This document shows positions 5,999 to 13,319 of a DNA stretch of 17,348 nucleotides, piece after piece. The notes beneath the pieces are model-generated. The model did no database searches and was not told the origin of the DNA. It saw only the letters and a list, made by a program, of their open reading frames with translations. A program made the position numbers and the translations under genes. Source of the stretch: DMER01 sp003451645 (GTDB taxonomy: Bacteria; Pseudomonadota; Alphaproteobacteria; Micropepsales; Micropepsaceae); the NCBI GenBank assembly GCA_031976175.1, contig DALYLR010000054.1, positions 1 through 17,348 on the forward strand, in the 5' to 3' direction. Numbering within the stretch: the stretch's first letter is position 1; each line of letters begins with the position of its first letter.

Positions 5999-6571
5999 AT
6001 GTCAAGGGCGCCGCATGCGGATGACACCGCGCCTCAAAGCCAGGCCGCATTAGGCCGATCCAGTTTCGATCTGGCGGGGTTGATGGAGTGCGCCCATGGA
6101 CGCCTTTTTGGGCCTGGCAACGCGCGACTGCCCCTGCCACCTATGCTTATGATCGATCGCATCCCGCTCATTAGCGCGGCGGGTGGCGCACATGGAAAGG
6201 GTGAGATCAAAGCTGAATTCGATATCAAGCCTGACCTGTGGTTCTTCAAATGCCACTTTGAGAATGATCCGGTGATGCCCGGCTGCTTGGGCCTTGATGC
6301 GATGTGGCAGATGCTGGGGTTTTTTCTCGGATGGATGGGCGGCAAAGGTAAAGGCCGCGCACTCGGGGTTGGTGAAGTCAAATTCTCAGGGATGGTGCTA
6401 CCCGATGCCAGCCGCATCTCCTATTTGATCGACCTCAAGCGGGTCATTATGCGAAAGCTTGTCATGGGGATCGGCGACGGGATCATGCTGGTCGATGGTA
6501 AGCCGATCTTTGAAGCCAAAGATTTGCGTGTCGGACTGTTTATCGACGGGACGCCAGAAGCAGCCGCGTGA
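5999..6571 (+). CDS. fabA: FabA, 3-hydroxydecanoyl-ACP dehydratase/isomerase
   Basis: FabA dehydrates 3-hydroxydecanoyl-ACP and isomerises trans-2- to cis-3-decenoyl-ACP, starting anaerobic-type unsaturated fatty acid synthesis in the cytoplasm. The 190-residue protein carries the hallmark CHFENDPVMPGCLGLDAMWQ, with catalytic H86 and D100, followed by GKGRALGVGEVKFSG. It has an N-terminal extension of about 16 residues over the 172-residue E. coli enzyme. The ATG at 5999 has GGAAGGA 10 nt upstream. The frame is open back to 5798, but that stretch overlaps the irr start region and looks non-coding. It leads the fabA-fabB-fabI set, with a 67-bp gap to fabB, and is divergent from irr, an arrangement I recall from other alphaproteobacteria. 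A weak Irr-like box upstream suggests possible iron control. Confidence 0.96.
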   Translation: MSRAPHADDTAPQSQAALGRSSFDLAGLMECAHGRLFGPGNARLPLPPMLMIDRIPLISAAGGAHGKGEIKAEFDIKPDLWFFKCHFENDPVMPGCLGLDAMWQMLGFFLGWMGGKGKGRALGVGEVKFSGMVLPDASRISYLIDLKRVIMRKLVMGIGDGIMLVDGKPIFEAKDLRVGLFIDGTPEAAA

Positions 6572-6638
6572 GTCATGATTCTGCAATGGTCCGCAGCTCG
6601 GCCATCTTGCATTCGTCCAACCAAGGAGAACAGCCACC

Positions 6639-7862
6639 ATGAGACGCGTTGCGGTCACGGGGATGGGCATCATCTGTTCACTCGGCAATTCGCCGCAGGA
6701 AGTAACCGCAAGCCTGCGCGAGGCGCGGTCTGGCATCGTGCATGCGGAGGACTACTCGAAGTGGGGCTTCCGCAGCCAAGTCCATGGCAGCCTCAAGGTC
6801 GATCTCGATGCCAGCGTTGACCGGCGCGCGCGGCGTTTTATGGGCGATGGCGCGGCCTATACGTGGCTGGCTATGGAGCAAGCGCTGCGCGATAGCGGTT
6901 TGGAGCCCAAGGACATCTCTCATGAGCGGACAGGTGTGATAGCAGGATCCGGCGGTCCTTCGACCAAGGCGATTGTCTCCGCGGCGGACATCACGCGTGA
7001 TCCGGGCAAAGGGCCCAAAAGGGTTGGCCCCTTTGCGGTGCCAAAGGCCATGTCGTCCACGCTCTCGGCCAATATCTCGACTTGGTACAAGACCAAGGGC
7101 GTCAATTACTCGATCTCTTCGGCGTGTTCCACGAGCGCCAATTGTATCGGCAACGCCTATGAGCTCATCCAGTGGGGCAAGCAGGACATTGTCTTTGCCG
7201 GTGGCGGCGAGGAGTTGGATTGGTCGCTGTCCGTGTTGTTCGACGCCATGGGGGCCATGTCCTCCAAATACAACGACACGCCTGCGCGTGCATCGCGTGC
7301 CTATGACAAGAACAGGGATGGCTTTGTGATATCCGGCGGCGGGGGCATCCTGGTTCTTGAGGAGCTCGAGCACGCAAGAGGGCGCGGGGCCAAGATTTAT
7401 TGCGAGATTTCTGGTTATGGCGCGACAGCGGATGGTGCCGATATGGTGGCCCCTTCAGGGGAGGGCGCGGTACGCTGCATGCGGATGGCCCTCGAAACTG
7501 TCAAACAGCCCGTCGACTATATCAACCCGCATGCGACGTCGACCCCCGTGGGCGACATCCCCGAGATCAGGGCCATTGGCGAAGTCTTTGGCAAGCGCGT
7601 GCCGCCTATCAGCGCCACCAAATCATTGAGTGGCCACAGCCAGGGCGCCGCCGGCGTCCACGAAGCAATCTACTCGATCCTCATGATGCAAAACGGTTTC
7701 ATCTGCGAGAGCGCCAATATCGAGGAGCTGGATCCTGAGGTTGGTGACGCGCCCATCGTCCGCAAGCGGATCGACAACGCGCAGCTAGACTGCATTTTGT
7801 CGAATTCCTTCGGGTTTGGCGGGACAAATGCATGCCTGGCATTCACCCGGTACCATGGTTAA
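6639..7862 (+). CDS. fabB: FabB, 3-oxoacyl-ACP synthase I
   Basis: FabB condenses malonyl-ACP with acyl-ACP and elongates the cis-3-decenoyl-ACP made by FabA. The 407-residue protein keeps the E. coli numbering of its active site: C163 in SACSTS, H298 in NPHATSTPVGD, K328 in SATKSLSGH and H333. The glycine-rich C-terminal NSFGFGGTNA is intact. The usual NxHGTSTP motif reads NPHATSTP, with alanine for the glycine after the catalytic histidine; this is mild but unusual. The ATG at 6639 follows AAGGAG at 10 nt. It lies 67 bp after fabA on the same strand and 111 bp before fabI, so the three are probably co-transcribed, with a possible extra promoter before fabI. Confidence 0.96.
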   Translation: MRRVAVTGMGIICSLGNSPQEVTASLREARSGIVHAEDYSKWGFRSQVHGSLKVDLDASVDRRARRFMGDGAAYTWLAMEQALRDSGLEPKDISHERTGVIAGSGGPSTKAIVSAADITRDPGKGPKRVGPFAVPKAMSSTLSANISTWYKTKGVNYSISSACSTSANCIGNAYELIQWGKQDIVFAGGGEELDWSLSVLFDAMGAMSSKYNDTPARASRAYDKNRDGFVISGGGGILVLEELEHARGRGAKIYCEISGYGATADGADMVAPSGEGAVRCMRMALETVKQPVDYINPHATSTPVGDIPEIRAIGEVFGKRVPPISATKSLSGHSQGAAGVHEAIYSILMMQNGFICESANIEELDPEVGDAPIVRKRIDNAQLDCILSNSFGFGGTNACLAFTRYHG

Positions 7863-7973
7863 TATCTGCTGCGTGCGCGGGCATGAAGCTTGAATGACGC
7901 GTGTCTGGGCGTTGGGGCGTCGTGCCTAACTGTGCCGGATTGAATTGCGGCCCTACAATGTGAGTGAGTACGA

Positions 7974-8867
7974 ATGGTTTCTGCGCCAAAGCTAATGACG
8001 GGAAAGCGCGGCCTCATCATGGGGGTTGCCAACGACCATTCAATCGCCTGGGGCATCGCACAGACCCTACATGCGCATGGCGCCGAGCTTGCCTTCACCT
8101 ATCAAGGGGCCGCCTTTGAGAAACGGGTGCGGCCGCTCGCTGAAGGTTTGGGCGCCAAGATCGTGCTGCCTGCTGATGTCGAAGACGAGCAAAGCATGGA
8201 AGCCCTGTTCGGCACTCTGGAGCGCGCATGGCCGCATTTGGACTTTGTGGTCCATGCTGTGGCCTTCTCCGATAAAAACGAGCTCAAGGGCCGCTATGTC
8301 GACACCACGCGGCGCAATTTCCTGCGGACGATGGATATCTCTTGCTATTCCTTCACGGATTTAGCCCGCAGAGCGCAGCCGCTGCTCCGTGCCAAGGTGC
8401 CGGGAGAGGCGGGCGGCGCCTTGATCACGCTGACCTATGCTGGGTCGCAGCGCGTTATGCCCAACTACAATGTCATGGGGGTCGCTAAGGCGGCCCTTGA
8501 GGCCAGTGTGCGGTATCTGGCAGCTGATCTCGGGCGTGAAGGCATTCGCGTAAACGCTATCTCAGCGGGGCCGATGCGGACGCTAGCGGGATCAGCGGTT
8601 GGCGATGCCCGGCTCGTCTTCAAATGGAACAAGACCCATGCGCCATTGCGCAAGACCGTCGAGCTTGGCCATGTCGGGGGCGCGGCGCTGTATCTGTTAA
8701 GCGACCTGTCGGGTGGTGTCACAGGCGAAGTCCACTATGTCGATAGTGGTTATAATATCATTGGGATGCCAGAGACTGAGGCGCTGAAGGCCCTCACACC
8801 GGCCGATGCCCCCAATGGCCAAGATGAGCAACCTGCCCAGCGATCCAAGACAGTTTCTGCGTTCTGA
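7974..8867 (+). CDS. fabI: FabI, enoyl-ACP reductase (NADH)
   Basis: This short-chain dehydrogenase/reductase catalyses the last reduction of each fatty acid elongation cycle. The 297-residue sequence has the FabI nucleotide-binding start GLIMGVANDHSIAWGIA (13-29) and the active-site set Y155, Y165 and K172 (YAGSQRVMPNYNVMGVAK). NAISAGPMRTLAGSAV follows and is typical of FabI. About 30 hydrophilic residues (from 268) extend beyond the E. coli-type end. Alanine occupies the position of E. coli G93 (HAVAF versus SIGF), a site where substitutions affect triclosan binding in E. coli; any resistance here is only inference. The ATG at 7974 is the first in frame but has only a weak purine-rich upstream region. 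A TACAAT at 7954-7959 could be a -10 box, though its -35 is poor. It converges with sdhA, with 9 bp between stops. Confidence 0.95.
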   Translation: MVSAPKLMTGKRGLIMGVANDHSIAWGIAQTLHAHGAELAFTYQGAAFEKRVRPLAEGLGAKIVLPADVEDEQSMEALFGTLERAWPHLDFVVHAVAFSDKNELKGRYVDTTRRNFLRTMDISCYSFTDLARRAQPLLRAKVPGEAGGALITLTYAGSQRVMPNYNVMGVAKAALEASVRYLAADLGREGIRVNAISAGPMRTLAGSAVGDARLVFKWNKTHAPLRKTVELGHVGGAALYLLSDLSGGVTGEVHYVDSGYNIIGMPETEALKALTPADAPNGQDEQPAQRSKTVSAF

Positions 8868-8876
8868 CCCGCAGGC

Positions 8877-10667
8877 TCAGTAGGTGCGCTTTTTCGGCGC
8901 AATGTATTCGATCTCATCGCTGAGCGTGTAGGTGTGGACCGGACGGTAGTCAATCTTGACCGTGCCATTGGCATAATCGAACCAAGTCAGCGTGTGCTTC
9001 ATCCAGTGCTGGTCGTCGCGCTCGGCAAAGTCTTCGCGCGCATGGGCACCACGGCTTTCCTGCCGGTTGGCCGCGCTATCCACTGTCACCACCGCTTGCG
9101 AGATCATGTTGTCGAATTCCAGCGTCTCAACGAGGTCGGAATTCCAGATCATCGAGCGGTCGGCAACACCGAGATCGGCCATGCCGGTCCAGACATCACG
9201 GATCTTGCGCTGACCCTGAGACAAGGTCTCACCGGTCCTGAAAACGGCCGCGTCTTCTTGCATGACCCGCTGCATTTGCTGGCGCAAGGCTGAGGTTGGG
9301 GTGCTGCCCTTGGCATAGCGATACCGGTCGAGCCGCTCCAGGGCTGCCTCGCCCGCATTGCGGGTCAAAGGGGCCTGCGCGGCCCCAGGCTTGACATCCT
9401 CGGCGCATTTGAGGCCCGCAGCGCGGCCAAAAACCACAAGGTCGATCAGAGAGTTTGAGCCTAAGCGGTTGGCACCATGGACCGAGACGCAAGCCGCTTC
9501 GCCCACCGCCATCAAGCCCGGCACGACGCTGTCTGGGTTGCCGTCGCGTAAGGTCAAGACATCGCCGTGATAGTTACAGGGGATGCCACCCATATTGTAG
9601 TGGACGGTCGGCAGGACCGGGATCGGCTGCTTGGTGACATCAACGCCCGCGAAGATCCGTGCGCTCTCCGAAATGCCTGGCAGGCGTTCATGCAGGATCT
9701 TTGGGTCCAGATGGCTCAAATGCAGGTGGATGTGGTCCTTGTTGGGGCCGACGCCACGGCCTTCGCGGATTTCGATCGTCATGGCCCGGCTGACCACATC
9801 GCGTGAGGCGAGGTCCTTGGCGTTGGGCGCGTAGCGCTCCATAAAGCGCTCACCATTCGCATTCGTCAGGTAGCCGCCTTCGCCACGCGCGCCCTCGGTG
9901 ATGAGGACGCCCGCGCCATAGATGCCTGTTGGGTGGAACTGGACAAATTCCATGTCCTGCAAGGGAAGCCCCGCGCGCAACACCATCGCATTGCCGTCGC
10001 CCGTACAGGTGTGCGCCGATGTGGCCGAGAAGTAGGCGCGGCCATAGCCCCCTGTCGCCAGAATCACTTTCTGCGCGCGAAAGCGGTGGATGGACCCGTC
10101 ATCCAGGCACCAGGCCATGACGCCACGGCACGCCCCGTTCTCCATGATCAGATCGAGGGCGAAATACTCGATGAAAAAGGATACCTCGTGGCGAAGCGAC
10201 TGTCCGTAAAGGGAATGCAGAATGGCATGGCCTGTGCGATCAGCTGCCGCGCAGGTGCGCTGGATCGGGGCCTTGCCGAATTCTTTGGTCATGCCGCCAA
10301 AGGCGCGCTGATAGATTTTGCCCTCTGGCGTCCGGCTGAAGGGCACGCCGAAATGCTCAAGCTCATAGACGGCCTTTGGCGCGTTCTTGCAGAGATACTC
10401 GATGGCATCTTGATCGCCCAGCCAGTCCGACCCCTTCACGGTGTCATACATGTGCCAGCGCCAGTCGTCCTTCTCCATGTTCCCGAGAGCCGCAGAAATG
10501 CCGCCTTGGGCCGCGACAGTGTGGCTGCGCGTTGGGAAGACCTTTGTGATGTTTGCGGTTTTGAGGCCGTGGCGGGCAGCCTCCAGCGTCGCGCGCAGGC
10601 CTGCGCCGCCCGCTCCGACGACTACGACGTCAAAGGTATGATCGATGATCGAATAGGCGGACGCCAT
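8877..10667 (-). CDS. sdhA: SdhA, succinate dehydrogenase flavoprotein subunit
   Basis: SdhA is the FAD-bearing catalytic subunit of complex II on the cytoplasmic face of the inner membrane. It oxidises succinate to fumarate in the citric acid cycle. The 596-residue sequence is full length: the dinucleotide-binding GAGGAG (18-23), the covalent FAD histidine H49 in TRSHTVAAQGG, QFHPTGIYG and TEGARGEGG for substrate binding, HYNMGGIP, and an intact C-terminus ending APKKRTY. The ATG at 10667 lies 15 bp downstream of the sdhD stop; AAGGG stands 12 nt before it, overlapping the sdhD stop. The operon order is sdhC-sdhD-sdhA. Unusually, no sdhB follows: 9 bp after sdhA the convergent fabI gene ends. 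The iron-sulfur subunit must be encoded elsewhere. Confidence 0.97.
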   Translation of the reverse strand: MASAYSIIDHTFDVVVVGAGGAGLRATLEAARHGLKTANITKVFPTRSHTVAAQGGISAALGNMEKDDWRWHMYDTVKGSDWLGDQDAIEYLCKNAPKAVYELEHFGVPFSRTPEGKIYQRAFGGMTKEFGKAPIQRTCAAADRTGHAILHSLYGQSLRHEVSFFIEYFALDLIMENGACRGVMAWCLDDGSIHRFRAQKVILATGGYGRAYFSATSAHTCTGDGNAMVLRAGLPLQDMEFVQFHPTGIYGAGVLITEGARGEGGYLTNANGERFMERYAPNAKDLASRDVVSRAMTIEIREGRGVGPNKDHIHLHLSHLDPKILHERLPGISESARIFAGVDVTKQPIPVLPTVHYNMGGIPCNYHGDVLTLRDGNPDSVVPGLMAVGEAACVSVHGANRLGSNSLIDLVVFGRAAGLKCAEDVKPGAAQAPLTRNAGEAALERLDRYRYAKGSTPTSALRQQMQRVMQEDAAVFRTGETLSQGQRKIRDVWTGMADLGVADRSMIWNSDLVETLEFDNMISQAVVTVDSAANRQESRGAHAREDFAERDDQHWMKHTLTWFDYANGTVKIDYRPVHTYTLSDEIEYIAPKKRTY

Positions 10668-10682
10668 GAGAATGGGTGACCC

Positions 10683-11030
10683 TTACAAAGTGATCCAGCC
10701 TGCGAGCATGCTGGCGGCCAAGGCCGCGGCAACAGCCACGGCCAGAGAAAACAAGCGGGTGAGAAACATTAGCGCCATTCGGGAACCGGGCGCTGCGATG
10801 TAGTCCTCAATCACGACCTGCATGCCACTGGCGAAATGGTAGACGCCGACAAGGATGAGCGCGACCATCAGGCCCGCGTTGATTGGTTCGCCCAGGAACT
10901 CTTTGACCGTTGCGTGGTCGGCCCCAGTGTATCGCGCCACAACATAGACAAACCAGACCACGAGCGGGACCAGCAGGACCGCGCTAAAACGCTGCCGGAA
11001 GAAATGTCCTGACCCCTTGTGCGCGCTCAC
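10683..11030 (-). CDS. sdhD: SdhD, succinate dehydrogenase membrane anchor
   Basis: This 115-residue inner-membrane protein has three hydrophobic segments (about 17-33, 51-75 and 87-112). The diagnostic motif is YHFASGMQVVIEDY (64-77), in which H65 is the expected heme b ligand and D76-Y77 line the quinone site. With SdhC it anchors SdhA/B and passes electrons to ubiquinone. The start is taken as GTG at 11030, which overlaps the sdhC stop (GTGA) and has GGGGAG about 9 nt upstream. An in-frame TTG at 11054 would add eight residues and overlap sdhC further; I consider it less likely. The overlap implies translational coupling and 1:1 synthesis with SdhC. Confidence 0.93.
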   Translation of the reverse strand: MSAHKGSGHFFRQRFSAVLLVPLVVWFVYVVARYTGADHATVKEFLGEPINAGLMVALILVGVYHFASGMQVVIEDYIAAPGSRMALMFLTRLFSLAVAVAAALAASMLAGWITL

Positions 11031-11443
11031 AATACGATGCTCCCCATCGACCAATAAGCAAACACCCAGATCGCGCCCGTCACGAGGATCGTGAGGGCGT
11101 AGGTCCAGAGGCCCGATGCAGTGGCGGTCGCCACCTTGAAGCCCATGCCAAAGTCCCAGGCCAAATGCCGGACGCCGTTCAGCATGTGATAGACCAAAGC
11201 TAAGGTGAAGCCGAACAGCACGAACCGTCCGAACCAGTGCCCGGCCAAGACTTGGAATTGTTCATATGCTTCTGGCCCCAAGGCCACTGTCACTAGCCAA
11301 ATGGCCATGACAAGGGTCCCAAGGCCCAAGCCCAGGCCCGTAATCCTGTGCAGGATCGACGTGCCCATCGTCACGGGCCACTTATAGATTTGCAGATGCG
11401 GGCTTAATGGCCGCTCTCGCATGCTCGGACGTGCTTGATCCAT
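11027..11443 (-). CDS. sdhC: SdhC, succinate dehydrogenase cytochrome b556 subunit
   Basis: The 138-residue protein shows the SdhC signatures RPLSPHLQIYKW (11-22), SILHRITG (29-36) and YHMLNGVRHLAWD (85-97), where H86 is the probable heme ligand. There are three membrane segments (about 33-55, 72-90 and 112-132). The ATG at 11443 is favoured by GAGGGG 7 nt upstream; the frame extends to 11509 but without family similarity. It is the first gene of the sdhCDA operon, so the promoter should lie in the 146-bp gap shared divergently with the antitoxin gene at 11590. I could not identify a convincing promoter there. Confidence 0.95.
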   Translation of the reverse strand: MDQARPSMRERPLSPHLQIYKWPVTMGTSILHRITGLGLGLGTLVMAIWLVTVALGPEAYEQFQVLAGHWFGRFVLFGFTLALVYHMLNGVRHLAWDFGMGFKVATATASGLWTYALTILVTGAIWVFAYWSMGSIVL

Positions 11444-11589
11444 CGCTCGACCCCTCGGACCGCGTCCTGTTGCGGTCGCGAAGCAGACTGTAAGTTTTGC
11501 GACCGCCAAGTCAACAATGCTGCGGCGTCTGGTCCCAGCGCCGGAACAAGCGGGATGCTTGACCCGCGGGCCTATGGTACCTTTCGTTT

Positions 11590-11859
11590 ATGAACATCGC
11601 CCTTAAATTGACCGCCGCCCAAGAAGCCTGGATTGAGGCAGCCGCGGCGCGCGGGGCCTTCGCGACCCCTGAAGAGGCGCTCACCTCGATTATCGACCAC
11701 GGGATCGTCGCTTTGGACACCGAGCCTGATGACGATAAGGACGAGGCGGAGTTGGCCTTTGTCCGTGCGCGCTTGGCCGAGGCCGAAGACGATATCGCGC
11801 ATGGGAGAATCCTTTCGCGCGAAGACTCTGAAGCGCGAATTGCAGCGCTTATTGAATAA
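11590..11859 (+). CDS. Antitoxin, ParD/ribbon-helix-helix-like
   Basis: This 89-residue acidic protein begins MNIALKLTAAQEAWIEAAAA. This is a short strand followed by helices, with EEALTSIIDHGI (28-39) as a likely second helix, as in ParD or CopG-type ribbon-helix-helix antitoxins. The C-terminal half is strongly acidic (EPDDDKDEAE at 45-54) and suits wrapping a basic toxin. It ends 11 bp before a ParE-like gene on the same strand, the usual antitoxin-first order, and antitoxins of this type normally repress their own operon. No Shine-Dalgarno stands before the ATG, and the start lies about 12 nt after a TATGGT, so the message may be nearly leaderless. Family assignment is by pattern and context. 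Confidence 0.75.
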   Translation: MNIALKLTAAQEAWIEAAAARGAFATPEEALTSIIDHGIVALDTEPDDDKDEAELAFVRARLAEAEDDIAHGRILSREDSEARIAALIE

Positions 11860-11870
11860 TTCAAATCGTA

Positions 11871-12146
11871 ATGGCTTCGGTCGTTGTTCTGCAGAGAGCG
11901 CAGTCCGATCTCGAAGAAATACTCCGTTATCTGTTTGAAAGGGCCGGTCTGGCGACAGCAAAGAAATGCGAACGTTCCTTTTTGGACTTGAACGATTGGC
12001 AGTCTAACCACCCGGAAAGCGGCGCCACGAGGTCTCGGCTTGGCCAGGGCATCGGGCTCAACGTCGTTGATCCCTATAACGTCTACTCGCGCTATGATGC
12101 CGCAACGCAAACCTTCATAGCCGGCGCGAGATTACGCGCACTATGA
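11871..12146 (+). CDS. ParE/RelE-superfamily toxin
   Basis: The 91-residue protein has the fold pattern of ParE/RelE toxins. An N-terminal strand is followed by the amphipathic helix pair AQSDLEEILRYLFERAG (10-26). The strand-rich end includes RSRLGQGIGLNVVDPYNVYSRYD (about 55-77), matching the family pattern R-x-G...pY.i.Y..d. ParE members poison gyrase and RelE members cleave mRNA; the sequence alone does not say which applies, though the pattern is nearer ParE. The ATG at 11871 follows the antitoxin stop by 11 bp, so the pair is an operon. The gene looks intact. It sits between divergent sdhC and a HAD gene with no mobile element around it. Confidence 0.75.
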   Translation: MASVVVLQRAQSDLEEILRYLFERAGLATAKKCERSFLDLNDWQSNHPESGATRSRLGQGIGLNVVDPYNVYSRYDAATQTFIAGARLRAL

Positions 12147-12182
12147 TGCAGTTTTCATAGTCAAAAAGGTACAGCTCACCCC

Positions 12183-12812
12183 ATGATCACTGCCGTCATT
12201 TTCGATTTCGGAGGCGTCATCACATCCTCTCCCTTCGAGGCCTTCAACCGCCTTGAGGCGGACCGAGGCTTGCCACTCGACTTCATCCGCCGGCTCAATG
12301 CCGCCAATCCTGATACCAATGCCTGGGCGCGCTTTGAGCGGTCCGAGATCACGGCTGTGCAGTTCGATGAGGCCTTCGACCAAGAGGCGCGCGTCGCAGG
12401 CCACAGCTTGCGCGGTGCGGATGTCATTGCCTGCCTCTATGGCAGTGTACGGCCGGACATGCTTGAGGCACTGCGGCGGATTTCTGCGCGGCTCAAGACC
12501 GGGTGCATCACCAACAATGTTGCGACCGAGCGGCCGGAGCAAATCGGCCGCACGGCCGCAGTTCAGGAGGCGATGAGCCTCTTCCATCATGTGATCGAGA
12601 GCTCGAAGGCAGGCATTCGCAAGCCCGATCCGCGGATCTATGCCATGATGTGCGAAGCTTTGGACGTCGCACCCGCCAACTGTGTCTATTTGGACGATCT
12701 GGGTATCAATCTGAAGCCCGCGCGCGCCATGTGGATGGCCACCATCAAGGTCGAATCAGGCCCTCAAGCTTTGCGCGAGTTGCAATCGCACATCCCGTTT
12801 GCGTTGCAGTAG
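12183..12812 (+). CDS. HAD-superfamily hydrolase (epoxide-hydrolase N-domain/ACAD10-like phosphatase type)
   Basis: The 209-residue cytoplasmic protein shows all HAD motifs. Motif I is IFDFGGVI, with nucleophile D8 and glycine at position 10 where many HADs have aspartate. Motif II is ITNN (T110), motif III is K147 in IRKPDP, and motif IV is YLDDLGIN (D171/D172). The FDxGGV form and the segment WARFERSEITAVQFDEAF in the cap resemble the HAD group that includes the epoxide hydrolase N-terminal phosphatase domain and the ACAD10 HAD domain. The substrate is unknown. With D10 replaced by Gly, the usual general acid is missing, as is normal in part of this group. It lies 36 bp after the toxin gene on the same strand and ends 31 bp before the convergent VOC gene. 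Confidence 0.85.
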   Translation: MITAVIFDFGGVITSSPFEAFNRLEADRGLPLDFIRRLNAANPDTNAWARFERSEITAVQFDEAFDQEARVAGHSLRGADVIACLYGSVRPDMLEALRRISARLKTGCITNNVATERPEQIGRTAAVQEAMSLFHHVIESSKAGIRKPDPRIYAMMCEALDVAPANCVYLDDLGINLKPARAMWMATIKVESGPQALRELQSHIPFALQ

Positions 12813-12843
12813 CACGCTTGCAACCATCAAGCATTAACCAGCC

Positions 12844-13269
12844 TTAGCGTGCAAACACCATCCCGTCGTCCGCGAACGCCTTGAATTCCAAGACGTTTCC
12901 CGACGGATCGCGCACGAAGAGCGTCGATTGCTCGCCGGGCTCACCCTTAAAGCGGGTCTTGGGCTTTACCAGGAATTCAACATCCGCTTGCTTTAGAATT
13001 TCCGCGATTTTCTGCCAATTTTCAGGTGTCAAGATGACACCGAAGTGCCGCACGGGAATATTATCGCCGTCGACAAGATTTTGTCCTTCCCCCGAGGGGC
13101 TGGGGTTGCTCAAATGGGTGACGATCTGGTGTCCGAAGAAGTCGAAGTCGACCCATTCGGGACTGGACCGTCCCTCCGGACACTTCAGGATTCCGCCATA
13201 GAACGCCCGCGCTGCCTGCAGATCATGCACCGGGAAGGCTAGATGGAATCGGGGAAGGGTGGGAACCAT
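12844..13269 (-). CDS. VOC-superfamily (glyoxalase/dioxygenase-like) protein
   Basis: This 141-residue single-domain protein has the two beta-alpha-beta-beta-beta halves of the vicinal oxygen chelate fold. The first begins RFHLAFPVHDLQAARAFYGG and the second VRHFGVILTPENWQKIAEIL, ending with DPSGNVLEFKAF. H9, H75 and E128 are the likely metal ligands. Substrate and reaction are unknown; the superfamily includes glyoxalases, ring-cleavage dioxygenases and resistance proteins. The ATG at 13269 fits the domain boundary exactly; the frame is open further upstream but that part overlaps the divergent YgjP-like gene. No good Shine-Dalgarno precedes the start. Only 50 bp separate the two divergent starts. 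Confidence 0.85.
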   Translation of the reverse strand: MVPTLPRFHLAFPVHDLQAARAFYGGILKCPEGRSSPEWVDFDFFGHQIVTHLSNPSPSGEGQNLVDGDNIPVRHFGVILTPENWQKIAEILKQADVEFLVKPKTRFKGEPGEQSTLFVRDPSGNVLEFKAFADDGMVFAR

Positions 13270-13319
13270 AGGTGCGGGACCGGCCGTTTGCTTGCGATGT
13301 GAGACTGGAGTGACGAACT

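Noticed and set aside
6678..7373. 231-codon minus-strand open frame
   Set aside because: Antisense shadow of fabB; no recognisable domain and no supporting ribosome-binding site.
9933..10679. 248-codon plus-strand open frame
   Set aside because: It is wholly antisense to sdhA, which has unmistakable SDH flavoprotein motifs. Long shadow frames are expected in GC-rich DNA.
11559..11578. TTGACC...TATGGT promoter for the antitoxin gene
   Set aside because: The spacer is only 8 nt, far too short for a sigma-70 promoter.
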